Positions 54,629 through 63,199 of a DNA stretch of 64,000 nt are shown one piece after another (position 1 is the stretch's first letter; each line of letters begins with the position of its first letter). This DNA is from JAEUIG01 sp046349775 (lineage in GTDB: Bacteria > Planctomycetota > Planctomycetia > Planctomycetales > Planctomycetaceae), in assembly GCA_046349775.1 (NCBI GenBank), contig JAXMBS010000003.1:1-64000 (forward strand). Reading direction: 5' to 3'. Under the pieces are notes generated by a model that was not told the DNA's origin, searched no databases, and saw only the letters and a program-made list of their open reading frames with translations. The translations under genes and the position numbers were made by a program.

Positions 54629-55294
54629 TCACGGCACCGATTGACGCGAGGATTCTGCGTCCACTTCTTCCGTCGCCAGCGCCTCGTAGTAGCGTCGCAC
54701 GAGTTCTGCGTACTGTGGCAGGAATCGCTCGCTGAACCGCGACTGCATCCGGTCGCGCTGTCGCGCGGGAAGATGTCCCCAGACCGATGTCGCCAGGTCG
54801 CGGGCCGTGGCCGGATGTGATTCGATCTCGTCAGGCCCGCGCGGCTTCTCGCTGGATTCTGCAGCCCGGGACGACCGCCCGACAGCCCCCTGGCCATCGC
54901 CGGCGTTGACACCCGGCGTTGCATGACCGGCCGACGATGACGACGACGAACGTCCGCCGGCGACGGGCTTCGATTGCCGTCGCGCGAGGTCGCTCAACCG
55001 TTGCAACTGCTGCATGATCCGCGTCTGTTGCGCCTCGGTGTCGTCGTTCAGCCGACCGTCGGCGAATCCGGCCTGAGCCCGCTGCATCTCTGCGACAGCC
55101 TCGGCCCCGACCGTGTTCAAAGCTTCTCCCTGCGTCGTGAGCGGGGGACTTGCGACGTCGGCCTCTGCCAGGTCGACGACTGCCGCAGGCGGTTCCGCGC
55201 CGGTAATCGCCGACACGCACAACGACAACGCCGCCAGGCACAGCGTCCCGCCGGCCGCGATTCGCAACAACTTGCCGCTGGTTCTCCGGGTCAT
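54629..55294 (-). CDS. small exported protein of unknown function
   Basis: The product has 221 aa. The N-terminus has a signal or anchor (LLRIAAGGTLCLAALSLCVSAIT). The mature part is helical and Gln/Arg-rich with a Ser/Gly tract in the middle, then SVWGHLPARQRDRMQSRFSERFLPQYAELVRRYYEALA near the end, a pattern typical of the small protein found beside DUF4175-like genes in planctomycetes. The start overlaps the stop of the 1181-aa gene by four bases (ATGA), so it is the last gene of a translationally coupled operon. Confidence 0.82.
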   Translation of the reverse strand: MTRRTSGKLLRIAAGGTLCLAALSLCVSAITGAEPPAAVVDLAEADVASPPLTTQGEALNTVGAEAVAEMQRAQAGFADGRLNDDTEAQQTRIMQQLQRLSDLARRQSKPVAGGRSSSSSSAGHATPGVNAGDGQGAVGRSSRAAESSEKPRGPDEIESHPATARDLATSVWGHLPARQRDRMQSRFSERFLPQYAELVRRYYEALATEEVDAESSRQSVP

Positions 55295-58200
55295 GGGATC
55301 CCCTCCAAAACAGCGTCCGTCGACACAAGCTGCTCCAGCAGTCCGGCCACGCGCGCTTGCCGAGCCGCCAGATCAGTCAACTCGTGCCGCTGACCGTCGT
55401 CAGGGGTCCCGGACGGCCCGATAACCACCCGCAGAGCCGTCGCCCGCTTGCCGATCTCGTCCTGCAGCCGGATCAGCACGTTGAGTTGCGCGGCGAGCGG
55501 CCAGTCGGCATGCACGACCGGCTCCTGCGACGCGTCCGCAGCTCCCGGCTCGTCTGAAGTGGATGCCGACGGGACCTTCATGTCATCGTGGAGCGCACGA
55601 AGCTGGTCGAACGCCGCTTGCTGCAGCGCGCGAGTTGAGTCGTCCACCTGCCGTTCGGCCAGCCTGGCTGCCGCGGCTCGCATCTGTTCAATCGTCGGCG
55701 CCAGCGATTCACGAATCACCGGATTCCCGGCCGGGTCGTCGTGCACCTGCCGCAAGTCTTCCGCGAGTTGTTGTTGCGCCTTCGTGTCCGACAGCAGACT
55801 CCGCAACTGCGCGCGGCTCAAGCTCCCCTTGCGCTGCTGTTCTGCGCCGAGCCGGACAGTCTCTCGCAGGAGCTGCGATTGCCGCTCGGCGAAAGCGTCG
55901 ACCTGGGAGGCGAACCGCGACCAGGCGGAGACGGTCTGCTCGGATTCCAGTTGCCGGCGGAGTCCGGCCAGCGCCGTGCGGGCCTGTTTCAACTCTTTGA
56001 CGGCCTGATCCTGTTCTGCGAGCGCCGCTGCCAGCTCGTCATCCAGCAGGCGTCCTTGTGCATCGCGCATCCGACCGCCGGCGGCGTCGGCACTGGCGGC
56101 GGGTTCGGGAAACCGCTGGCGCCGCAGGCGCTGTGCCCACTGTGCGGTCTCTTCGGCGAGTGCCTGCTGCTGCTGGCGCAATTCGTTGACGCCCGCCGCG
56201 CGATCTTGCACCGCAGCCAACCGTTCGGCCGCGTCGCGCAGTTGCGACTGACGCTGCTGCAAAGCTTCCGCCTCGGATTCGGCGCTCGCCACCTGTTTAG
56301 TGAGGGTCTCCGGCGCCGGGTCGGCCATGCCGCGGACCGCCTGTTGCAACTGTTCCAGCTCCTGGGCGATCGTCTGTTGCGCCTGAGCCGATTCGGCGAT
56401 CGAGTTCGCGGCGACCAGCTGCGCGGCACGCTGCATCTTGGCGGCGACTGCGCCGTCCGCCAGCAGTTCGAGCGCCTGCTGTACATCCAGTTCCGACAAT
56501 GACTCCCCAGACTCAGGGCTGTCTGTGTCTGGCTTCTGCAACTGTTTCAGTCGGTTCTCGAATATCCGCAGATGTTCCGCCGTCTGGGCCTGCCGTTTTC
56601 CCAAGCGACCCAGCGCTTCGCGGTCTTCAGCTCCCAATTCAGCCAGCGCAGTCGTCAGCGTGCGCCGGCCGACCTCGCGCGTCTCCTCGTTGATCCGCAG
56701 CTGGGCCGCGGCGATCTCTGCCAGGGAGCGCGTCAAATCATGCTGCCGGCGCCATTCGGCGAACTGCGCCGCTTGTACATCCAGGAGTTCATTGGCAGCC
56801 GACTGCGACCGCTCCACGTCCACCAGCGCGGCGCCGACCGCCGTCGAGGAAACGCCGGGCTGCGCCGCGTCGTGGACGACTCGCGACAACGCCTGCTGCA
56901 GCGCTGGTTCGACCTCGTCCTGCAGCCGTTCGAGCGCCGCATCAAGCGACGTCAGGCGCGCGACCGACTCGTCGTCGCGCACGCGGTTCCATGCCAGTTC
57001 TTCCAGGATGGCCCGCGCCTGTCGGCGACCGCCCCGCTCGGCGTCGTTTAACTCTTCGGCAAGCTGCGCCTGCTCGTGCGCCAGACGTCGCAGGGCGTCG
57101 ACATTGCTGGCCGACAATCGCTCCGTCCCCTGAAACTGCAATTGCAGCGCTCGCGTCTGCTCCAGCGCATGCAACTGGCGTTCACCGGCGCTTTCCAGCC
57201 AATGAGCAATGCCCCCCTGCCGGATCGCCATCTCGCGCTGCTTCTCTTCCGGAGTGACGATCGAAAGCGCCCGCGGCACACTCCGCACGACATGCCGACC
57301 ATCGAGGTTGTAGGCATCGGCGGCTTCCGCGCGGAGCAGCAAGACGCGCCCCGGCGCCAGCCCCAGTTCCGCCACGGAAACTTCCGTCTCAATCTGGGAC
57401 TTGCGGGCCAGGAGTTGCGCGAGCGACAGCGGCCGCAGTTGTTCACCGGCGCTGCCTGGAGGTTGCGACATCGACAGCGCCACGGACACCAGCCCGATAT
57501 CGTCACCGGACTCAACGCGCACCGGCACAACCGCCTCAGGCGTGACCGTCAGGTCCGTGGCCGGTTGCGTCAGTGCGACCGTCGGCTCGCGATCGGCGAT
57601 TCCTTCGACGCGATACCGGGGCGGGTCGTCATTTCGCAGCCCGTCGCGACTGAGCAGTTGGATCGCGAACATGCCCCCGGAATCCGCCGAGACCGGAAAA
57701 TCGATGCTGGCGGATCGTCCATCGGCAGACAGCTGCGTGTTGACTGGCGGTAGACCGCTCTGTTGGAACTCCGCCTGGCTGACCGCCGCGTCCAGTTGTG
57801 CTTCCAGGCGCACTTGCGATCCGACGAGCGCCCGGATGTCGCCGGATGTCGCGACGATCTCCTGGGGTTCTTGTTGGGTGTAAGCGGGAGGCGTAAGCAG
57901 GATCTTAAAGCGGCTTACCGCCGGCCGGCGGGCAAACTCAAACGTGTGCCAGGGCATCCGCGTGTCGTCGCCGCCCGTCGCGCGCACGTGGATGCGACGC
58001 GCATCGGAGGGCAACACCGCGACGCCGATCGGCCGCTGGTGGCCGCGGCGGTCCAAAATGGTCGTCACCTCCAGCGGCTGCGACTTGCGGCCACCTCCGG
58101 CGGTGGCGATGTGTAACGTCAGTTCTTCGGGCAGATCGCCGTGCTCTTCGTCAACATAGATCAGCAGCCGCTCTCCCAATGCGGCGGGAGGCATTACCCG

Positions 58201-58836
58201 ACCCGGCTCAAGTTCCTGAAACGCAGTATCGAACAGCACCAGCGTGTGCTGCCGCGGCCAGCTCGGACCCGTGCGTGGCGACGTCAGCCGCGCCAGCGCA
58301 ATTCCGGCGCTGGCCGGGTCGGCCACGACGACGCCGGACACCAGTAACGCCGCCAGCACGGCCGCCGCTCCCGCCCAGCGCAATTCCCGGGTCCGCACCA
58401 GCGTCTCCAGGTCGACCGCGTTCAGTTGCTTCTGAGTTCTGGCAATCAGCGCCTGCTGCAGTTGGGGCGCACCCGCGGCAGGTGGACAGTTGGCCGCCGA
58501 GAATTCCACGCTGGCGACCAGCGCGCCGCGCCAATGCGGCCGCAGCCGCTCGATTGCCATTGCGGTGTCGGCCGCACGGGGGCGCCGCAACACCGGTACG
58601 ATCACCAGGCAGACGACCAGCAGTCCCCACAATCCTGCTCCGGCCGAAATGAGCAGGCTCCGGCCGAGCGGATCGTCAACGTGCCATCGCCAGTCGATTC
58701 CCCCAACCAGCAACAGCAGGAGCAGTCCCGCGGCCAGGCACCACCCCACGCCAGTCAGCGCCGCCACGCGGCGCATCCGGCCGTGCAGGCTGCGAAACGC
58801 CGCATCGAGCGTGCCCGTGGGGTTGACCGTGGCCAT
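55291..58836 (-). CDS. DUF4175-like membrane-anchored coiled-coil protein
   Basis: The product has 1181 aa. Two N-terminal helices (WCLAAGLLLLLLVGG and SLLISAGAGLWGLLVVCLVIVPVL) and a third near residue 160 precede an Ig-like region rich in beta-strand (FKILLTPPAYTQQEPQEI, LYQLSLQ-type units). The rest, from about residue 560, is Gln/Glu/Ala-rich coiled coil. The start at 58836 is chosen over an ATG at 58893; both keep the first helix. This family resembles DUF4175 of alphaproteobacteria and planctomycetes. It stands directly after the third VWA gene and ends overlapping the small exported protein, so it is part of the same MoxR-VWA system. Confidence 0.85.
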   Translation of the reverse strand: MATVNPTGTLDAAFRSLHGRMRRVAALTGVGWCLAAGLLLLLLVGGIDWRWHVDDPLGRSLLISAGAGLWGLLVVCLVIVPVLRRPRAADTAMAIERLRPHWRGALVASVEFSAANCPPAAGAPQLQQALIARTQKQLNAVDLETLVRTRELRWAGAAAVLAALLVSGVVVADPASAGIALARLTSPRTGPSWPRQHTLVLFDTAFQELEPGRVMPPAALGERLLIYVDEEHGDLPEELTLHIATAGGGRKSQPLEVTTILDRRGHQRPIGVAVLPSDARRIHVRATGGDDTRMPWHTFEFARRPAVSRFKILLTPPAYTQQEPQEIVATSGDIRALVGSQVRLEAQLDAAVSQAEFQQSGLPPVNTQLSADGRSASIDFPVSADSGGMFAIQLLSRDGLRNDDPPRYRVEGIADREPTVALTQPATDLTVTPEAVVPVRVESGDDIGLVSVALSMSQPPGSAGEQLRPLSLAQLLARKSQIETEVSVAELGLAPGRVLLLRAEAADAYNLDGRHVVRSVPRALSIVTPEEKQREMAIRQGGIAHWLESAGERQLHALEQTRALQLQFQGTERLSASNVDALRRLAHEQAQLAEELNDAERGGRRQARAILEELAWNRVRDDESVARLTSLDAALERLQDEVEPALQQALSRVVHDAAQPGVSSTAVGAALVDVERSQSAANELLDVQAAQFAEWRRQHDLTRSLAEIAAAQLRINEETREVGRRTLTTALAELGAEDREALGRLGKRQAQTAEHLRIFENRLKQLQKPDTDSPESGESLSELDVQQALELLADGAVAAKMQRAAQLVAANSIAESAQAQQTIAQELEQLQQAVRGMADPAPETLTKQVASAESEAEALQQRQSQLRDAAERLAAVQDRAAGVNELRQQQQALAEETAQWAQRLRRQRFPEPAASADAAGGRMRDAQGRLLDDELAAALAEQDQAVKELKQARTALAGLRRQLESEQTVSAWSRFASQVDAFAERQSQLLRETVRLGAEQQRKGSLSRAQLRSLLSDTKAQQQLAEDLRQVHDDPAGNPVIRESLAPTIEQMRAAAARLAERQVDDSTRALQQAAFDQLRALHDDMKVPSASTSDEPGAADASQEPVVHADWPLAAQLNVLIRLQDEIGKRATALRVVIGPSGTPDDGQRHELTDLAARQARVAGLLEQLVSTDAVLEGIP

Positions 58837-58911
58837 CGACGCGCCGTTTCCCTCGCGATTGAGCCGCTCCGGTCGACGACGGAGCACCGCCATTCTGCTC
58901 AATCATACCAC

Positions 58912-61293
58912 TCAGCCGGTGCGGCGCAACAGCCAGTCCGCGGCCAGCAATCCGACGAACAGCAGCAGCAATTCGGCGCGACTCCAGATCGGGATTGACT
59001 CGCTGCTCAGCACCGAGGTCATTTGCCCTTGCGGCAACTGCTCAACCAGTTGTGCGACTTTGTCAACGGGCACTGCCGCTCCGCCGGATGACACCGCGGC
59101 ATGCTGCAGGTCACGCAGTTCTGCGGACTGCCTGAGCAGCTCCCGCCGCGGGAATTCAACCGTGAAGTCGCAGGTCGCATCCGCGTCCCGCGGGGCCGCA
59201 CCGGCCAGCCACGCGTGATACTCGCCGCCGGTGACCGACGGCAGGGCGCCCGCATACTCGTGAGGGGACTCGACGGCTGCCGATAAGGTCACCGATTGCA
59301 CTTCGCCGCCGCGCCGCTCGACCATCACGCTCAACTCGGCCAGGCCGTCGGAAACCTGGCCGCGATCCGGAACGCGCAAGCGAAACCGCACGGTTTCACC
59401 CTGTCGATACGTGGCGCGATCGGTCGTCAGATCGGCCGCACCCCCGTCTGCCGATGGACGCGCACGGCACAAGAACCGGATGGCCTGGCGCCAATACCGG
59501 CCGTAGTAACGGTCCTCGACGCGCCTCCGCCAGCGCCAGAGTTCATCTGTCGCATGGAACAACACCTGGCCGGCCCCAAACCGCTGAAGCACGATGACGG
59601 CGGCGCGCTGGTCCGGGGGTCCGCGGGTCGCCACGACCAGTCCACCGGACGGTCGCACGTCGGCGTCCAGTGCCCAATTGAGATAGGGCTGGTGCTCCCA
59701 GAACTGTGCGGTCCGCGAGTCGTCCCCGAGCCGCAACAGCGGATGATCCGAACCGGCGCGCGCCGGCACGATGCGGAACGGTCGGCTGGGCGTCGTCGCC
59801 AGACGCGCCGCCGAATACACGACAGGCACCAGGGACTCCAGCGGCGTCCCCTGGAAATCGGCCGGGTTGTGCTGTGTCCCCGCAATCAGGATCAGGCCGC
59901 CGCCGCGCATTCCGACGAAGTCACGCACGAGGTCGAGCGCCCCGGGGTTCAGATACTTGAGGTCAACGTCCCCCAGAATGACTACGTCATACGCCAGCAG
60001 ATCCTCGCGCGTCGCAGGAAAGCTCGCGAGTGCCGTGCGGTCTTCGCGTTGATGTTCAAGGTCGGACTCCTGCAGCACGGTTCGCAATTCGACGTTTGGA
60101 TCGCGCTCCAGCGCAGCCTTCAGGTGCCGGTATTCCCAGCGCGGCGCTCGTTCCACCAGTAACACCCGGATCCGGTCGCGCCGGACCTGCACGCGTCGGC
60201 GGAGGACGTTGTTGTCCAGATTCAGTTCTCCGGCGATCGGCCGCGCCGTGACCAATAGTTCGTATTCCCCTTCCTCGGCCGGCGTGAATGACAACCGCAC
60301 GGGAACGGTCGTTCCGTCTGACGGCATCGTCACCGTGCTCCTAGACAGCACCGCCGGCTGTCCCTCCCGCTGCACCAGGAATTCCGCCTCGCGCCCCTGC
60401 AGACCGGAGCCGCGTGCGGCGAAATCAATCGCCGCCGTGTCTCCCACAAACACGATCGGGTCGGCCTGCAGATCATCGATCGCCAGATCAAAGGCGGGCT
60501 GACCGCTCCCCAATGCCACCGTATACACCGGAACTCGCTGCAGCAGCGGCTGCCGCGCCCGACTCAGTAGTTCACCCGCCTCGCGACTTGGTATGCCGTC
60601 GGTGAACACAACCGCCGCCGCCGGCGGCGCTCCGCGAAACTCCTCCAGCACCTGGTCCAGGCAGGGTCCAGGACGCGTTTCCTCGCCGTTGGCCGCCAAA
60701 CCGGCGATCGCCTGTCGCACGGCCGCCAGGTCGCTCTCAGTCGCCGTCTGACCGATCCGACGAGCCGAATCGGAAAACTCGTAAACGTGCACGCGGTAAC
60801 GTCGAGACAGCGCCCGGAGCAAGGCGCCGTCTTCGTCGAGCAGCAGTCGTTGTGCCCGCGGCAAACGCGTTTGCGCGCTTCGTTCAGCGGCTCCTGTCGT
60901 CTGGGAGACACCGCCTGCATCGCGACGGTCCTCCAGCCCCATGCTCGCCGATGTGTCCATGAGCAGCGCGAGCGTCGGCAGACCGGTCCGCACCACCACC
61001 AGGGTCAGTTCCCCAACCCACAGCGCGACGATCGATAGCGCCAGCCAGCGAAACGCCAGCAACTGCCACCAGCGGCGAGATGGCCCTGTCTGCTGTCGCC
61101 AGGCGATCAGCAGCATCAATGTCGCCGCGACCGCCAGGACAGCGGCGATCCACGTCGAGGTCCCCTCGGCGCCGCCCCAGGCCAGCGACCACTGCGCGGA
61201 CTCGCCCGCCCTGGCCGGCGCCACCCCCAGGTACCATTCCGCCACAGATCTCAAGCGCTGCCACATGTCCTGTGTCCACGGGCGCCATCGCAT
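58912..61293 (-). CDS. VWA-domain membrane protein, third copy
   Basis: The product has 793 aa. The ATG at 61293 follows a ggag 13 bases upstream. Helices near the N-terminus (AAVLAVAATLMLLIAW and AFRWLALSIVALWVGELTLVVV) precede the VWA domain LALLMDTSASMGLEDRRD with an intact D-x-S-x-S. RVLLVERAPRWEYRHLKAALERDPNVE and GGLILIAGTQHNPADF mark the amidotransferase-like fold. The C-terminal helix LLLLFVGLLAADWLLRRTG ends the protein. It has the same architecture as the 46796 gene but is only distantly similar. Its stop lies 75 bp before the DUF4175-like gene. Confidence 0.9.
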   Translation of the reverse strand: MRWRPWTQDMWQRLRSVAEWYLGVAPARAGESAQWSLAWGGAEGTSTWIAAVLAVAATLMLLIAWRQQTGPSRRWWQLLAFRWLALSIVALWVGELTLVVVRTGLPTLALLMDTSASMGLEDRRDAGGVSQTTGAAERSAQTRLPRAQRLLLDEDGALLRALSRRYRVHVYEFSDSARRIGQTATESDLAAVRQAIAGLAANGEETRPGPCLDQVLEEFRGAPPAAAVVFTDGIPSREAGELLSRARQPLLQRVPVYTVALGSGQPAFDLAIDDLQADPIVFVGDTAAIDFAARGSGLQGREAEFLVQREGQPAVLSRSTVTMPSDGTTVPVRLSFTPAEEGEYELLVTARPIAGELNLDNNVLRRRVQVRRDRIRVLLVERAPRWEYRHLKAALERDPNVELRTVLQESDLEHQREDRTALASFPATREDLLAYDVVILGDVDLKYLNPGALDLVRDFVGMRGGGLILIAGTQHNPADFQGTPLESLVPVVYSAARLATTPSRPFRIVPARAGSDHPLLRLGDDSRTAQFWEHQPYLNWALDADVRPSGGLVVATRGPPDQRAAVIVLQRFGAGQVLFHATDELWRWRRRVEDRYYGRYWRQAIRFLCRARPSADGGAADLTTDRATYRQGETVRFRLRVPDRGQVSDGLAELSVMVERRGGEVQSVTLSAAVESPHEYAGALPSVTGGEYHAWLAGAAPRDADATCDFTVEFPRRELLRQSAELRDLQHAAVSSGGAAVPVDKVAQLVEQLPQGQMTSVLSSESIPIWSRAELLLLFVGLLAADWLLRRTG

Positions 61294-61504
61294 CGCATCG
61301 CGACAGTGCTCCGGATCGTTGTGGTGACGGCAGTTCCCGGGTGAGGACGCTCCATTCAAACATCCGAGACGCTGTTGGCGCTACAGGATGCTTCTCAATG
61401 CCACGGCGATGCAGTAACTTCACCGGCGGCACCCGCAATTCCGCCTCGACTTTGCCCGGACAGCCGCCACCGCCGGGCGTCAACACGGTTCAGGGAACTC
61501 GGTC

Positions 61505-62065
61505 ATGGACCAGGATGAAATTCTACTCGATGCCGAAGAGCGAATGGAGAAGGCCGTCAAGATCTTTCGAGATCAGTTGCACGGCCTCCGCACAGGTCGC
61601 GCCAACCCCGGGCTCGTCGATTCGATCCGGGTCAACTATTACGGCTCACCCACCCCGCTCAAACAGCTCGCCCAGATCAGCGTCCCGGAACCGCAGCAAA
61701 TCCTGATCCGCCCCTTTGACGCCGGCGCCCTGGGAGACATTGTTAAGGCGATTCAGTCCAGCGACGCCGGACTGACCCCGAATTCCGACGGCCGACTGAT
61801 CCGACTCAATGTCCCGCCGCTCTCCACCGAGCGCCGTCGCGAAATGGTCACCCGTGTCAACAAGTTCGCGGAAGAGGCCCGGGTTGCGATCCGCAACGTC
61901 CGTCGCGACGCCAATAAGCACACCGACGTCGCCGAAAAAGACAAGGTTCTCACCGAAGACGACGCCGAAGCGACGAAAGAGAAAATCCAGGACTTGACCA
62001 AGTCCTACGAAGCCGCGGTCAACGAACAGGCCGCCGCCAAGGAAAAGGAAGTGATGAACGAGTAG
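61505..62065 (+). CDS. frr: ribosome recycling factor
   Basis: The product has 186 aa, the exact family length. It splits the post-termination ribosome together with EF-G. The three-helix body is typical: FRDQLHGLRTGRANPGLVDSIRVNYYGSPTPLKQLAQISVPEPQ, ALGDIVKAIQSSDAGLTPNSDGRLIRLNVPPLSTERRREM, and the C-terminal DVAEKDKVLTEDDAEATKEKIQDLTKSYEAAVNEQAAAKEKEVM. The ATG at 61505 is the expected start. pyrH, its usual neighbour, is not here. Confidence 0.97.
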   Translation: MDQDEILLDAEERMEKAVKIFRDQLHGLRTGRANPGLVDSIRVNYYGSPTPLKQLAQISVPEPQQILIRPFDAGALGDIVKAIQSSDAGLTPNSDGRLIRLNVPPLSTERRREMVTRVNKFAEEARVAIRNVRRDANKHTDVAEKDKVLTEDDAEATKEKIQDLTKSYEAAVNEQAAAKEKEVMNE

Positions 62066-62075
62066 GCCGACGGGA

Positions 62076-62177
62076 GTGCGAACAGTACGAACTGAAGAAA
62101 GATACGAACAGTCAACTCTGCCACCGCTCGCATCGTCTGACTTTTCGCACTTTTCAGACTGTTACTACTTTTCGCAC
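62076..62177. repeat. inverted word repeat after frr
   Basis: The left arm 62076-62113 reads gtgcgaacagtacg... gaacagtc. The right arm 62139-62177 is its diverged reverse complement and contains cttttcgcac twice (62141-62150 and 62168-62177). The arms are 38 and 39 bases long and align over their full length. The same words return at 63056-63148, so this pair forms a small family flanking one lipoprotein gene. Confidence 0.75.
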
Positions 62178-62500
62178 CTCGCTTCGTGCCGGCGTTGCCG
62201 TTCCGACTCCAACAACCGGGCGCACCTGCACACCCCCTCCCGGCATCAACCCCCGCAATCCGGGACTGATGCGGATCAGCGGCCAATCGTTCCAACAGGC
62301 AGAAACCGCGCGTTACGTCGCCGCTTGCCTGTCGACGGCCCGTTTGTGCGAACGGATTCGCACCACCGATCCGATCCTTTCCGTGCGGGTGTTTGGCTCG
62401 ACTCGTCGTTTCCTCACTATTGGTCGCTACGGCGCCCTGTGCGGAACCGGCGAATCCCGGCCGTCCTCTCCGGTCCCCTTTGCGGCGAAAGTCCCCTCCC
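62178..62500. other. spacer ahead of the lipoprotein gene
   Basis: After the word repeat no frame looks like protein until the GTG at 62501. Long open frames on both strands here lack family similarity and overlap. A promoter for the lipoprotein is likely but not identifiable. Confidence 0.4.
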
Positions 62501-63199
62501 GTGTCCCGTACGCGCCACATTCTCGTCGCCGGCGGACTCTGTCTGGCAGGCGCCCTTGTCCTGCCAGGCTGCGCCGCGAACCGCTCCGTGCGTCCGGCCA
62601 CGGACTGGAAGCGGGTGTTTTTCCCGTTCCGCACCGCCCGCACAACCGACAACGTTGAACAACCGGCCGAATCGCTTGAATTTGAGGCTCCCCTCCAGCA
62701 AGCGGCCCCCTCGGCGTCAGTGGCCGACGAGTACTACAACCCGCGCAGCGCAGATCCCGTTCAATCCCGTGAGAGCGCCAAGCCTCCGGTCGCTCCGCCC
62801 GCAGAAGAACCGGGTTTCCTCAGCGAAGATGAACCGTCCCGCGCGACGACCGGCGTCAAGTCGGACAGCAGCCGTCCGGCCCGCCTCCGCGACGTCTTCG
62901 AGAACCTGGGCCGACGCCCGGTCCCCCGCCCGGCTCCGGCGATTCCGCTGGACGAACCGGTCGCCGATGTGAGTCGCCGCACTGCGACCCACATGGTCGG
63001 TTATGAACAGACCGAAATCGTCACGCTCGGCCGGCCGGATTTCAGCGACGAAACCAGAGTACGAACAGTAGCCAATATACAGAAAGTGCGAAAAGTCCGG
63101 TCCGTCCTCATTGCTTTTCGCACTGTGCGTACTCTTGCTACTGTTCACACTCCTGGATCCGGGGCAATCGCAGGCTCAACAGCCCCGCCGCCACGCTGA
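62501..63199 (+). CDS. lipoprotein of unknown function with repeat-derived C-terminus
   Basis: The product has 232 aa. The GTG at 62501 opens on SRTRHILVAGGLCLAGALVLPGCAANRS, with lipobox LPGC; the frame is open upstream but without signal character. The mature part is Pro/Ser/Glu-rich. The last 50 residues (from RVRTVANIQKVRKVRSVLIAFRTVRTLATVHTP) are the translation of the inverted word repeat at 63056-63148, and the gene runs 62 bp into the convergent transporter gene. The original stop was perhaps lost when the repeat arose. I recognise no domain. Confidence 0.6.
   Translation: MSRTRHILVAGGLCLAGALVLPGCAANRSVRPATDWKRVFFPFRTARTTDNVEQPAESLEFEAPLQQAAPSASVADEYYNPRSADPVQSRESAKPPVAPPAEEPGFLSEDEPSRATTGVKSDSSRPARLRDVFENLGRRPVPRPAPAIPLDEPVADVSRRTATHMVGYEQTEIVTLGRPDFSDETRVRTVANIQKVRKVRSVLIAFRTVRTLATVHTPGSGAIAGSTAPPPR
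63056..63148. repeat. inverted word repeat at the end of the lipoprotein gene
   Basis: agtgcgaaaag (63085-63095) pairs perfectly with cttttcgcact (63114-63124), and gaacagtagc (63063-63072) pairs with gctactgttc (63137-63146). gagtacg and gcgtactc words add to both arms. The words are shared with the element at 62076-62177. It overlaps the 3' ends of two convergent genes, including the stop of the transporter gene at 63138. Confidence 0.75.

Noticed and set aside
62005..62652. 215-codon reverse frame ending in a hydrophobic stretch
   Set aside because: The hydrophobic end is antisense to frr, and the rest overlaps the spacer and the lipoprotein leader; no start signal.
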